From: an uncultured Oscillospiraceae bacterium | Lineage (GTDB): Bacteria > Bacillota > Clostridia > Oscillospirales > Oscillospiraceae | Direction: 5' to 3' | Assembly: GCA_949841465.1 (NCBI GenBank) | Contig: CATKZW010000028.1 | Coordinates: forward strand, 1-42,739 | DNA: 42,739 nt | In this document: positions 17,390 through 25,740 of the stretch, piece by piece | Layout of the letters: every line of letters starts with the position of its first letter | Position numbering within the stretch: the first letter of the stretch is position 1 | Translations under genes and position numbers: made by a program | Notes under the pieces: generated by a model | Told to the model about the DNA's origin: nothing | Databases searched by the model: none | The model's input: the letters and a program-made list of their open reading frames with translations, nothing else

Positions 17390-17824
17390 TCAATCGTCCT
17401 CGTGCTTTTTCAGCGTGTCCTTGAAGGTGATCGACCCGTTGGTCTTTTTGACTTCCTGGACGCACTGCCAGCGCAGGGCGTCCAGCTGGCTGGCGTCGAT
17501 CTCCAGTCCTGCCGCCAGCACGTGCATCATCACGCTGATCTCCACCGTCAGCTTGAACAGCAGACGCGCAATGCGGTTCTCGCTGTTTTCCACCGTCGCG
17601 CGCAGTGCCGACACCAGCGCGGCGGGGAGGAACTGCACTGCGTCCTCGCCGGAGAGATATCCGGCGTAGAAGCGGATGGCGTTCTCAATAAATTCGCTCC
17701 GGCTCTTGCAGTTGTCTCGCTCCATGGCCCGATCCACCGCCTCCAGCGTGGAGGGGTAGAGCCACAGTGGGATCCGGGTCTTGGTCTCCGGCGTTTCCGC
17801 ACCGGTTTGGTTCTTTTTTTCCAT
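17390..17824 (-). CDS. Ribbon-helix-helix relaxosome accessory protein
   Basis: This 144-residue protein has an N-terminal ribbon-helix-helix DNA-binding motif: strand KTRIPLWLYPST (about 15-26), helix EAVDRAMERDN, turn, and helix SRSEFIENAIRFYAGYL. A helical C-terminal part follows. ATG 17824 is chosen because GGAGG lies 5 bp upstream; a longer open frame upstream would cross the repeat-rich DNA and lacks a site. Its position just upstream of the relaxase, facing repeat-rich DNA, is that of MobC-like oriT-binding proteins, which also repress their own promoter. Homology to MobC itself is not claimed. Confidence 0.78.
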   Translation of the reverse strand: MEKKNQTGAETPETKTRIPLWLYPSTLEAVDRAMERDNCKSRSEFIENAIRFYAGYLSGEDAVQFLPAALVSALRATVENSENRIARLLFKLTVEISVMMHVLAAGLEIDASQLDALRWQCVQEVKKTNGSITFKDTLKKHEDD

Positions 17825-17845
17825 GTTTACCTCCAAAAATGGCCG

Positions 17846-18019
17846 CGACCACCTGCCACAGCCACCTTGAAATGTGGCTGTACTGGCGGTTTGCGACGTG
17901 TTTTTTCCTTCCACGACCACCTGCCACAGCAAAAAGGCCGGAAACCGACCACCCAGGTTGTATCCCCGACCCGCGTTGCGGGGCGGTGTTCACTGGCGGG
18001 AGGGCGCAAAGCGACCACC
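17846..18019. repeat. Iteron-like CGACCACC repeats (oriT/operator candidate)
   Basis: A perfect 17-bp direct repeat beginning CGACCACCTG is at 17846-17862 and 17914-17930. Its first 8 bases recur at 17946-17953 and 18012-18019. Start-to-start spacings are 68, 32 and 66 bp. A 7-bp hairpin (CAGCCAC 17859-17865 with GTGGCTG 17874-17880) overlaps the first copy. The array occupies the non-coding DNA directly upstream of the RHH gene, suggesting binding sites for that protein and possibly the origin of transfer. Confidence 0.6.
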
Positions 18020-18214
18020 CGCGTTTATCCAGCACAAAAATCGAACCTCTGGATTGCCCTCAGCGGCCCGGCGCACCGGGGCGGGACCGTTCCCTCGGGG
18101 AAGCGGGCGGCACAGCCTCAACGCCGCGTGTCACTTCCAGACCGGGCTGGGACTCCACCCGACCCGCAGGTGCGGCGAGAAAGCTCTCCCAGGGGCCGAC
18201 ACGGGGGAGAACGG

Positions 18215-18249
18215 GCAGAGGGGCGCTCCGCAACGGAACGCCCCTCTGC
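18215..18249. terminator. Long hairpin downstream of the 489-residue protein gene
   Basis: GCAGAGGGGCG (18215-18225) pairs exactly with 18239-18249; after one A/C mismatch the stem continues for 4 bp to a CAA loop. It follows the stop at 18267 on the coding strand, but has no U-run. The surrounding 18020-18266 is GC-rich non-coding DNA with further small hairpins and no gene that I can support. It may separate the element's accessory cluster from the mobilisation genes. Confidence 0.5.
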
Positions 18250-18266
18250 ATTGCCCTGACGGGAGC

Positions 18267-19736
18267 TCACATCATTGGCCCGCTGGGCGAGGCTAAACTG
18301 AAAGAGTCCTGCTCCACCACCAGCTTGTCCTCCAGCTGCTCCGCGAAGACGCACCTGCGCGCCTCCCAGTCCGACCAGTGGGGGATAGTTGCGTTCCACG
18401 CCGCCGCCAGAACATCGCTGACGGTATAGGTCTGCCAGCCGTCCGCTCCGGCCATGGTGGAGAATGTGCCCCTGTCCAGATCGATGTCCAGCGCGGCGGT
18501 CACCCTTTCCGCGTCCTGCCGCATCTCGTCCGCGTACTCACGAAACACCTCCGGGGCAATCACCTCCGCCGCTGGAATGGTTTGTGCGAACCGTTCAGAG
18601 GACTCACCTTTGTCCACCAGGTAAGCCCGCAGCCTCAGAGCAGCGTGCAGGGTGTCCATGGCCCCGTCGCCCTCCGTCAGCAGATGGTCCGTCCGGCCAT
18701 CCTGGGTGATGCGGAATACAGAGACATGACGGACTTCGTTCGACTCCTGGTGCTGGTCCGGTTCCAGGTCCTCGGCCATGAGCTGGGCGCTGTAGTCCTT
18801 CAGCGTCATGCCGGTCTGCTCCAGGCAGTACGCCTCCATCTTCCGCAGCAGGATCATCTTCTCAGCGGCGTTGAGGGTGTAGGGAACGTTTTCCTCCCGG
18901 CCATCGGCCCAGTGCAGGTCCACCTCCAGCTCATCACACACCTGGCCTGCCGCCATGTCGTAGTCGGCGTAGACGTTCAGACAGTCGTCGTTTTCATCGG
19001 TGCAGACATGGGTGCCGAACATGGCGTCCACATCGAAATTGGTTTCCATGTAGAAATTCAGCCTGCCGTCGATCTCGCTAATCTCCTCCGCGAAGGATAT
19101 CTGCCTGGCGGACAGGTGGCCCGCCGATTGGATTTCGCAGTCAGCCAGCCGCTCCGTGAACCGGGCCATGCGCTGACGGTTGGACAGACCTTCCGCCCGG
19201 AAGGCGCGGTAGGCCGCCACGGATACGTCCTGCATGAAATACGTCCGCCAGCCGTCTGCGGCGTCAACGGTGGAGAACTCTTTTTTGTCAAAGTCCAGCG
19301 CAAACGCGCCGGTCACTTTTTTCGGGTTTTCCATGTGCACGCCTACCAACTGATCGAATTCCTCAGCAGTGGTCCGCTGGCGGATGCCGCAGAAATCAGA
19401 GAATGAATCCTGCTTATCCTTGCGAAGATACTCCCGCAGGATGCTGGCCGCGTTCAAGACGCCCCAGGAACGCTCCAGCCGGAAGTATTCTTCCTGCCCG
19501 TGCTCCTGCACATGGAACGCCGAGAATTCTTTTGCGGCCTCAATTTCCTGCTGCCGCCGCAGGTCTTCCTCCTGAATCTCCCGGCTGATCTGATCGTACT
19601 CCTCTTTGGGAAGCTGGCTGATGAGCTCCTTCAGATAACGGTCCAGCTGGTCCTCCACAGTCCCGCCGTCCAGATGCCTGGACAGGGCGGCGTACCACCG
19701 CTTGTCCAGCCAGACGCTGATCTCCCTACTGTCCAT
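18267..19736 (-). CDS. Element protein with an internal duplication, function unknown
   Basis: This 489-residue acidic, soluble protein is not assigned to a function. A motif of the form D-(F/L)-D-(K/R)-x2-F-S-T-x-x-x-A-D-G-W-x-T-Y-x-x-x-D-V appears twice, at about residues 148-178 and 419-449, showing an internal duplication of a roughly 80-100-residue unit. The N-terminal part is helical with a charged coiled-coil-like stretch (about 44-70). ATG 19736 has GAGGGGG upstream and overlaps the end of the preceding small gene by 11 bp, so translation is coupled. It lies in the set of element-specific DUF proteins upstream of the mobilisation region; such proteins may manage element maintenance or host interaction, but this is only context. 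Confidence 0.7.
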   Translation of the reverse strand: MDSREISVWLDKRWYAALSRHLDGGTVEDQLDRYLKELISQLPKEEYDQISREIQEEDLRRQQEIEAAKEFSAFHVQEHGQEEYFRLERSWGVLNAASILREYLRKDKQDSFSDFCGIRQRTTAEEFDQLVGVHMENPKKVTGAFALDFDKKEFSTVDAADGWRTYFMQDVSVAAYRAFRAEGLSNRQRMARFTERLADCEIQSAGHLSARQISFAEEISEIDGRLNFYMETNFDVDAMFGTHVCTDENDDCLNVYADYDMAAGQVCDELEVDLHWADGREENVPYTLNAAEKMILLRKMEAYCLEQTGMTLKDYSAQLMAEDLEPDQHQESNEVRHVSVFRITQDGRTDHLLTEGDGAMDTLHAALRLRAYLVDKGESSERFAQTIPAAEVIAPEVFREYADEMRQDAERVTAALDIDLDRGTFSTMAGADGWQTYTVSDVLAAAWNATIPHWSDWEARRCVFAEQLEDKLVVEQDSFSLASPSGPMM

Positions 19737-19998
19737 AATCGTCCCCCTCTTTTACTTGGGCGGCGGGGACCACCGTCCCCTTGGGTGCGTCGGCCTTGGA
19801 CGGACGGCGCGGCCTGGGAGGCGGAGCGGAACGGCTGTCCAGGTACTCCCGCACCGGCTCGGGCACCGCCTGCTCGTAGAGCTGGGCCAGCGATTCCTCC
19901 AGCCGCCGCTGGGCGGTGGTTTTTTCTTTTTTCAGATAAAATTCCAGGGCGTTCAATTTTTCCTGGTCGAAGGCCAGGGTGATGTTCACTTTTTCCAT
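19726..19998 (-). CDS. Small element protein, DUF6103-like
   Basis: This 90-residue protein begins MEKVNITLAFDQEKLNALEFYLKK-like, with a short beta strand then a helix rich in lysine, glutamate and glutamine. The C-terminal tail is proline/arginine-rich and probably disordered. The N-terminal pattern fits the DUF6103 family from Clostridia mobile elements from memory; it also resembles a ribbon-helix-helix strand, so DNA binding is possible. GAGG 7 bp before the ATG supports the start. It shares its first residues (MEKVNI) with the protein encoded just upstream (20008-21129), hinting at a common N-terminal module. Confidence 0.65.
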   Translation of the reverse strand: MEKVNITLAFDQEKLNALEFYLKKEKTTAQRRLEESLAQLYEQAVPEPVREYLDSRSAPPPRPRRPSKADAPKGTVVPAAQVKEGDDYGQ

Positions 19999-20007
19999 AT
20001 TTGATCC

Positions 20008-21129
20008 TCACATGATGTAGAATGTGAATTCTCTGAGCCCTTCCGGGCACGGTTCGGAAACCGGCTCGGCAAAGCGTTCAGCGTAATGAGTAGCGGCGTC
20101 ATCGGAGAGAGAACAGAAATCACCGTCCGCGCAGCCAACGATGAGGAAGGTCCCGGCTATGATATCGCGCCCGATGCGCCGGTTGGCGGGCTGGCCCATC
20201 GTTTTGCCATCCTCGTTGCAGATCAAGGATGCATCGCTGTCCAGGTCCCACACGTCGATGTCCCCGCCCACCGCCGCCTGGAGTGCCTCCAACGTATTAG
20301 GCACAATGACTTCCTCCGGCGCTTTCCCCGGCTCAAATTTCAGTACATGGATTTGCTCATAGACGGACACGGCCAGCTGGTGGCTCCACACCGGGCGCAC
20401 CTCGGGCCGCTTCATAAAAGCCTCCCCCGCCTGGCGGATCACCGCCATGTCCAGCCCGTCCGCGTCTATTGTACCGGCGTCCTCCCGCCGTCCGCCGCCC
20501 ATGCAGACGACGCACAGCGCGGGCCACTCCTCCCGCTTCGGGTATTCAACGGCCAGCCGCTGGAATTCCTGGGTGCGCCGCACAGACTCCTCGTCATTGA
20601 CCATCCCCGGCAGGAACTCAATGCCGCCCGGGTCCAGCTCGCCGCCCAGCAGGACACGGGTGAAGCGGATGGGGCGCTGGGCCACCGCCCGCTGGAGCTG
20701 CTCCCACGCCCGGTCCCGGGCGGACCTGGCGCCGTTGGCGTCCGGGTCCCAGGGCAGATAGGCGCAAACCTCCTCCAGCAGTTCCCGTGCATGAAAAACT
20801 CGGGACCGCTGGTCGCCCTCCATGCGCCCCAGCGCGGAGACGTACCGATCCAGGCTTCGGATCATGTGCTTCTGGTCAGCGGGGGAAAGCATCTCCACAG
20901 CGGACGCGCCATGGGCGTCCGTCAGCCGCTGCTCGAAAGACTGGAGGAGCGGGGCGGCGTCCTGGCCGCACACCTCTGCCATCCCCTGTAGAATGTCTTG
21001 AATCCACTCGTGGCGGGTTTCGGGCTGGCGGTAAGTATCGCCCAGCCGGTGTTGTTCAAACCCTGCCAGCCGCTGGGCCGCATAGGCGGAGAGCCCCTCG
21101 GCGGTGAGGGGGATGTTGACCTTTTCCAT
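20008..21129 (-). CDS. DUF3846-domain element protein
   Basis: This 373-residue protein has a helical, unrecognised N-terminal region (about 1-260). Its C-terminal domain (about 265-355; from IHVLKFEPGKAPEEV to the FLIVGCADGDFCSLSD segment) matches the DUF3846 family seen in mobile elements and phages of Firmicutes. The segment NRRIGRDIIAGTFLIVG is its most typical part. No catalytic residues can be named. It is part of a minus-strand run with short gaps (9-12 bp) on both sides. Function is unknown; its abundance in conjugative elements suggests a maintenance or regulatory role. Confidence 0.75.
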   Translation of the reverse strand: MEKVNIPLTAEGLSAYAAQRLAGFEQHRLGDTYRQPETRHEWIQDILQGMAEVCGQDAAPLLQSFEQRLTDAHGASAVEMLSPADQKHMIRSLDRYVSALGRMEGDQRSRVFHARELLEEVCAYLPWDPDANGARSARDRAWEQLQRAVAQRPIRFTRVLLGGELDPGGIEFLPGMVNDEESVRRTQEFQRLAVEYPKREEWPALCVVCMGGGRREDAGTIDADGLDMAVIRQAGEAFMKRPEVRPVWSHQLAVSVYEQIHVLKFEPGKAPEEVIVPNTLEALQAAVGGDIDVWDLDSDASLICNEDGKTMGQPANRRIGRDIIAGTFLIVGCADGDFCSLSDDAATHYAERFAEPVSEPCPEGLREFTFYIM

Positions 21130-21141
21130 CCTGCCATCCCC

Positions 21142-21993
21142 CTACGGCGTCATATCGCCCATAGCCCACTCCGCCGCCTCAAAGACTTCCAGCGCCTGGT
21201 TGAACCGCGCCAGCTCCTGCGGGTCCACATCGGTGAGCACCACCTCCGTGCCCTCCGGGCTTGGGCTGATCTCCGCTACCCGGGCGTTGAGCAGGGCGGC
21301 ATGGTCCTCCCGCCCGGTGCCGGTGAGCTTCCCCAAATTTTCCACCAGCACGGAGGTATCCGCCTCCTCGTGGGTAAAGAAAGTCAGCCCGCCCCCTTTC
21401 AGCAGCGGCAGGATATCCCGGAGCCGGATGTCCAGCTGTGTTTTCTCCGCACTGCTGCGGAGCTGGGCGCAGAACTCCGGACGGAAGGTGGTTTCAATGT
21501 GCTGGAGGGAAATGTCCACCTGAGCCACCTCGGGGCGGCGTTCCAGCGTGTCCCTCAGCATGGCGTCCAGCCCATTGCCCTCCTGAATGGCCACGCCGAA
21601 TTTTTCATCCAGCTCCTCACAATAGACGTACCAGCTCCCGCTGGCGGTGCTCTGGGCGCCCTGGCTGACGATGAAGTCCGCCACCCGGTCCAGCCTGGCC
21701 TGCACCACGTCCCGCGCGCCTGTCACATAGGCGGAGTATGCGGCGCGGCCATCGTTACCGCACTGCACCAGCACACCGTCCGTGCGGCCCTCGCCCAGCA
21801 CCAGCAGGCAGTGGCCATGGCCGGTGCCCTGATGGGGCTCGACGCTGTTATGCCGGATGAAGTCATAGCAGTCCAGCGGCCTCATCAAAAGGGCCGCAAA
21901 CTGCGTGTTGGGGATATCCGCCACCTTGTCCACCTGGTACTCAGTCGGGCAGAGCGGGGCACGCTGACGTCCCATTTCAGCTCTGATTTTCAT
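21142..21993 (-). CDS. Element protein, DUF6329-like
   Basis: This 283-residue soluble protein has an N-terminal domain with a CPTEYQVDKVADIPN-type start, a central YDFIRHN segment and a HCLLVLGEGRTDGVLV strand-turn region. From memory this resembles the DUF6329 family; I cannot confirm it. The C-terminal half (about 150-283) is a charged, mixed alpha/beta region. AAGGAG 10 bp before the ATG supports the start. It lies within the DUF-rich accessory block of the element; no enzymatic motif is visible. Confidence 0.65.
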   Translation of the reverse strand: MKIRAEMGRQRAPLCPTEYQVDKVADIPNTQFAALLMRPLDCYDFIRHNSVEPHQGTGHGHCLLVLGEGRTDGVLVQCGNDGRAAYSAYVTGARDVVQARLDRVADFIVSQGAQSTASGSWYVYCEELDEKFGVAIQEGNGLDAMLRDTLERRPEVAQVDISLQHIETTFRPEFCAQLRSSAEKTQLDIRLRDILPLLKGGGLTFFTHEEADTSVLVENLGKLTGTGREDHAALLNARVAEISPSPEGTEVVLTDVDPQELARFNQALEVFEAAEWAMGDMTP

Positions 21994-22053
21994 GCTGTCG
22001 CATCTCCTTGCTAAAATTATGTTGTAGATTGATGGGCCAATAGGGGGACGGCC

Positions 22054-22605
22054 TTACAAGCTCATGCCCTCCATGGTCAGCACTGTCTGTTGAGACTCAG
22101 GCGGCGTTATCTTCCACTCCACCCTCAATTGCCGGGAGAGCTGGTCACATTCGTCGATCAGATTGTCCAGATCTCCTGAGTTGTCCATCTCCTGCATATG
22201 CACCTCCAGCCCAGTCAGGACATCCCGCATGGCCTGTTCTGTCAACGGGGGCGCGGAGCCGTTTTGCCGGGCTTCCGCTATAGCCGCATCGAAGGAACGG
22301 CCATATTTCCGCTCTGACACTTCATAAGGATCTACGGAGACATCTTCCTCCGTGCCCCAGAAGCCGCCCATCATCACGATGTGTTCACGCAGCTTGGGGA
22401 GCTGCTCCTCATGATGCGCTGCCGCGCACTGGGCGGCGTAGGCAGTGAGACTGGAGATACATCTGCGGATCTGCTCTGTGTACACCCGGTACACCGGGCC
22501 GGTCAGCTCCTCAAGCTCACTCAAGTTGTACGCTTTTTTCCCGCCTTGCTTCATCAGGATCGGGAGCGCGACTCCAGGCATTGGCACTTGGATCGGTTCA
22601 CTCAT
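22054..22605 (-). CDS. Element protein of unknown function
   Basis: This 183-residue acidic, mainly helical protein is not recognised. It has a proline-rich start (IQVPMPGVALPIL), then long amphipathic helices (about 28-80 and 118-170) and no membrane segment. GAGGAG 10 bp before the ATG supports the start. It follows the M23 peptidase gene by 18 bp on the same strand and so is within the transfer operon. Confidence 0.6.
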   Translation of the reverse strand: MSEPIQVPMPGVALPILMKQGGKKAYNLSELEELTGPVYRVYTEQIRRCISSLTAYAAQCAAAHHEEQLPKLREHIVMMGGFWGTEEDVSVDPYEVSERKYGRSFDAAIAEARQNGSAPPLTEQAMRDVLTGLEVHMQEMDNSGDLDNLIDECDQLSRQLRVEWKITPPESQQTVLTMEGMSL

Positions 22606-22623
22606 CGGTAAATCACTCCTCTC

Positions 22624-23688
22624 TCAGGGCAGGTAATATCTCGGGTTGGTCCTCTGCCCGTTGAGCCGCACCTCAAAGTGGAGGTGCGGCCCGGTGGACC
22701 GCCCGGTGGAGCCAGACAGGGAGATCACGTCCCCTGCCTGAACCACCTGGCCGGGGCGTACCAGCAGGCGGGAGTTGTGCCCGTACAGGGTCAGCAGACC
22801 ATTCTCGTGGCCGATGGTCACGTAGTAGCCGTAGCTGGAATCGTACTTTGCCACCCGCACGGTTCCGGGCAGAGCCGCCCGGACGGGTGTGCCGGTGGGG
22901 ACGGCCAGATCCATGCCGGTGTGGCCATCCCGCTTCCCGGTGATTGGGTCGATCCGCCCGCCGAATTCAGAGGTTACAATGCTCCGCCAGTTTGCCCCCA
23001 CCGGGGAACAGAATCCGCTGGCCCCCACATAGGGCACGTCCGCGCCATCGAAGCCGCCTCCGCTGCCGCCTACCGATGTGCTGGGATAGCCGTATTTGAT
23101 CAGGCTGTACACATTGTCAGCGTTGCTTTTTTGTTCCTCTGTGATGGAAATGCCCATCGAGGCGGCGAGGTTGGCGTACACTGTGGCCATGTCCTCAATG
23201 GGGAGAAACACAGTATAGGTCTGTTCCACCTGAATACCATTACCGTCTGCGTCTTTCTCAGTGACGGTGCGTGTGCGGATCTCGCTGGTAGTGAAGCAGT
23301 GGGCAAACTGGGTGAGGGGCGGGGCCTCGCCGCCGAAATACAGAGAGAAAAACACAGCCTTGACCCGGATGGGGTCGAGGCTGTTTCCCTCATCCATATT
23401 CGATTGGATATCCGCCATGACCGTGTCCAGCTCCGCGAAGCTGGTCCGGGTCTGCTCAATGCACACCCGGTATTCGGCAGGCGTTTCAGCGGGGATCTCG
23501 CCATTCCCGAAGCAGAGCTGGGCGGCGGAGATATTGTGATCCACCGCCCCGGAACCCAGGACGCACAACAGGGCCACCACTAGGGTAATGGGAGAGAGGA
23601 TGGCGGCCACCACCCACCCCAAACGTTTTCTGTTCTGCTCGTCGCCCAGCAGAAGGCCGATCCTGGCCATGGTTATGGGGTCAGCCAA
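22624..23688 (-). CDS. VirB1-like M23 peptidoglycan endopeptidase
   Basis: This 354-residue protein has one N-terminal membrane anchor (about 24-46), an extracellular linker domain (about 50-225) and a C-terminal LytM/M23 metallopeptidase domain (about 235-354). The zinc and catalytic residues are H256 and D260 in HTGMD, H304 (with neighbours LYGH) and the H335-x-H337 pair in GPHLHFE. In Gram-positive conjugation systems such anchored cell-wall hydrolases open the peptidoglycan for the secretion channel. It starts at a TTG with GGGGGG 7 bp upstream and overlaps the end of the upstream gene by 8 bp, so translation is coupled. Confidence 0.9.
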   Translation of the reverse strand: MADPITMARIGLLLGDEQNRKRLGWVVAAILSPITLVVALLCVLGSGAVDHNISAAQLCFGNGEIPAETPAEYRVCIEQTRTSFAELDTVMADIQSNMDEGNSLDPIRVKAVFFSLYFGGEAPPLTQFAHCFTTSEIRTRTVTEKDADGNGIQVEQTYTVFLPIEDMATVYANLAASMGISITEEQKSNADNVYSLIKYGYPSTSVGGSGGGFDGADVPYVGASGFCSPVGANWRSIVTSEFGGRIDPITGKRDGHTGMDLAVPTGTPVRAALPGTVRVAKYDSSYGYYVTIGHENGLLTLYGHNSRLLVRPGQVVQAGDVISLSGSTGRSTGPHLHFEVRLNGQRTNPRYYLP

Positions 23689-25105
23689 GATTTATCCCCC
23701 CAATCTCAGGTTCCTGAGCCTGGCCCTGTTCCGATCCCGCGGACTCCTGAGCCTGGGCCTGGAGCTCGTTCCAGTGCTCCTCCAACGCCTGGATCGTATC
23801 CGGGCTGCCGCTGTCGGGAAACCGCTGCCGGTACTGCCCGAAGTCCATCCCGCCGTCCAGCAGCAGCTTGGCCACGTCCACCGCACCGTTTTTCACGCAG
23901 GCGTTGAGAGCATGGTAGTCGTTGATGTCTACCCACATCCGCTTTTCCAGAAGATCTTCCGCGATCCAGCTGTTCCGGCCTTCATAGGTCAGCATATGAA
24001 GCGTTCTCTCCGCGCTGTTCCCCCCGGAAATCCCCTTCTCCACCAGGGTGGACAACATTCCATAGTCCGGCTCTGCGGCAAACAGCTCCAGAAGGTGGGA
24101 CGGCGCGGCGGCGATCTGTTCCTCATTGCAATGCCTGATGATTTCCTTGGTGATGGATGAGTGATCCATATAGGCATAACTGGCCATCTCCCCATGGAGC
24201 GATGGGGACAGTGCATCTACATAGTGATCTGCCGAAACCAGCAGGAGCAGTGCCCGGTCCCCATCTGCGATATCAATTGCTTTTTGACAGGCGGTACGGT
24301 AGACATCCTCTGTAAAACGCACATCGTTTGCCAGCACCAGAGCCATCATTCTTCCACCCACATCGCCGGGGCGGCCAGCGGTCTCGATCAGCAGCCCATT
24401 CTTGTGATCCCGCAGCACCTTGGGGCACAGCTCTTTAAAGACGGGCATTTCCCCCTCTCGAATAGCCAGCACCGCTTTGTCGTAGTCGCTGATGCGCAGG
24501 GGCCGCTGGCCCACGGTGTCCATATAGGCAGTGATGCTCCCGGTCATGCGGCGCAGGAGCTGCTCCGTTTGACCCATGGCCTCCTCCTGACGCTCCCGCT
24601 GCTCCACCAGCGCGTCGATGATTACCTTCTCCTCCTGCTGGCTGAGATGCACCACTCTGCCGCCAGTGTCCTCCTTCGGACCGCCGACCTGCATATACCG
24701 GGCATGGGTGGCATGGTCGCCATGGAACGCCTTAGTGATGACGGAGGCGGTGAGGAACATCCGGTCCAGGTCGTTTCCGTTCTCTCCCAGGGTCTTGCCC
24801 ACGATGAAACTGCTGGTGATACTCTTTTTTTGCTTTTCGTCGTACCACTTGAGGTAGACATCCACGTACACTCCCTCGCTGGCTCCATAGTCCACGGTAC
24901 AGAACAGGTCCGCGTCCCGGGGGATCTCCCGGCCACCCTCCCACTCGCCGCGCAGCAGAAAATACTCGTCGGGCAGATAGCCTTGACCATCCAGCCTGAA
25001 CTTCAGCTGTTCAAACACATCTTCCGCTGTGCGCTGGCCATCGTATTCCAGCTTCCGGGGATCGTCCGCGGAAGGTTTCCAGCGGTCAAATTCGATTACG
25101 TCCAT
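23681..25105 (-). CDS. Ankyrin-like repeat protein of the element
   Basis: This 474-residue soluble protein has an N-terminal region with mixed strands (from WKPSADD), a charged central helix (about 175-200 with EEKVIIDALVEQRERQEEAM) and a C-terminal helical-repeat region. In the latter, DYHALNACVKNGAVDVAKLLLDGG (only part quoted) has an ankyrin repeat shape. ATG 25105 is chosen because GAGGAGG lies 8 bp upstream; the longer open frame to 25195 would cover the promoter of the divergent acetyltransferase gene. Function is unknown. It is the first gene after the GNAT insertion on the coding strand. Confidence 0.65.
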   Translation of the reverse strand: MDVIEFDRWKPSADDPRKLEYDGQRTAEDVFEQLKFRLDGQGYLPDEYFLLRGEWEGGREIPRDADLFCTVDYGASEGVYVDVYLKWYDEKQKKSITSSFIVGKTLGENGNDLDRMFLTASVITKAFHGDHATHARYMQVGGPKEDTGGRVVHLSQQEEKVIIDALVEQRERQEEAMGQTEQLLRRMTGSITAYMDTVGQRPLRISDYDKAVLAIREGEMPVFKELCPKVLRDHKNGLLIETAGRPGDVGGRMMALVLANDVRFTEDVYRTACQKAIDIADGDRALLLLVSADHYVDALSPSLHGEMASYAYMDHSSITKEIIRHCNEEQIAAAPSHLLELFAAEPDYGMLSTLVEKGISGGNSAERTLHMLTYEGRNSWIAEDLLEKRMWVDINDYHALNACVKNGAVDVAKLLLDGGMDFGQYRQRFPDSGSPDTIQALEEHWNELQAQAQESAGSEQGQAQEPEIGGINLG

Positions 25106-25150
25106 TTCATTTTCCTCCTCAGTCAAAATGTAGAAAATGCCGCCGGCCAC

Positions 25151-25179
25151 TTGGAAAGCGGGCGGCAGCACGGTATAAT
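25151..25179 (+). promoter_or_regulatory. Promoter of the GNAT cargo gene
   Basis: TTGGAA (25151-25156) and TATAAT (25174-25179) are separated by 17 bp. They lie in the 115-bp divergent region between the ankyrin-like gene and the plus-strand acetyltransferase. The transcript would start about 35 bp before the ATG at 25221. Confidence 0.7.
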
Positions 25180-25220
25180 AAACTGCTAAATGCAATCTAA
25201 TAAAGTCGGGATGTGAGACA

Positions 25221-25730
25221 ATGAATATCAGACAGGAGATGGAATCCGACCATATCTCTGTCTATGAGCTGGTAAAGGCAGCGTTTGCATCAGCGGAGCA
25301 CAGCGATGGAAATGAGCAGGACCTGGTGGCGGCATTGCGGGACAGCAGTGCGTTTGTGCCGGAGCTGTCCCTCGCAGCTGTGGAGGATGGCGATATCGTT
25401 GGACACATCCTTTTCACCAAGGCCGCTGTGGACGGGCATACCGTGCTCGCGTTGGCGCCGCTGTCTGTTCTGCCGGCGTATCAGCGGCAGGGGATTGGTC
25501 TGGCGCTGATAGCAGAGGGGCACCAAATTGCGAAAGGGCTGGGGTTTGACTATTCCGTTGTCCTTGGACACGCGGAATATTACCCCAAGGCGGGTTATTG
25601 CCCTGCCAGCCGTTTCGGGATCAGGGCTCCGTTCGATGTGCCTGATGAGAATTTTATGGCAATCAAATTGAGGCCAGACGCAGAGAATGTTGCTGGTATA
25701 ATCAGGTACGCTGCGGCTTTTGGCCTGTGA
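25221..25730 (+). CDS. GNAT-family N-acetyltransferase (YhbS-like)
   Basis: This 169-residue acetyltransferase has the GNAT fold. Strand 4 and the acetyl-CoA loop are at PLSVLPAYQRQGIG (about 80-93; the Q/R-x-x-G-x-G/A motif is Q88-R-Q-G-I-G93), followed by a helix. A later segment, VVLGHAEYYPKAGY, is typical of YhbS-like members. The substrate is unknown: small molecule, antibiotic or protein. It is the only plus-strand gene inside the conjugation cluster, is tail-to-tail with virB4 and has its own near-consensus promoter. It therefore looks like a cargo gene inserted between transfer genes. Confidence 0.85.
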   Translation: MNIRQEMESDHISVYELVKAAFASAEHSDGNEQDLVAALRDSSAFVPELSLAAVEDGDIVGHILFTKAAVDGHTVLALAPLSVLPAYQRQGIGLALIAEGHQIAKGLGFDYSVVLGHAEYYPKAGYCPASRFGIRAPFDVPDENFMAIKLRPDAENVAGIIRYAAAFGL

Positions 25731-25740
25731 GCAGATACAG

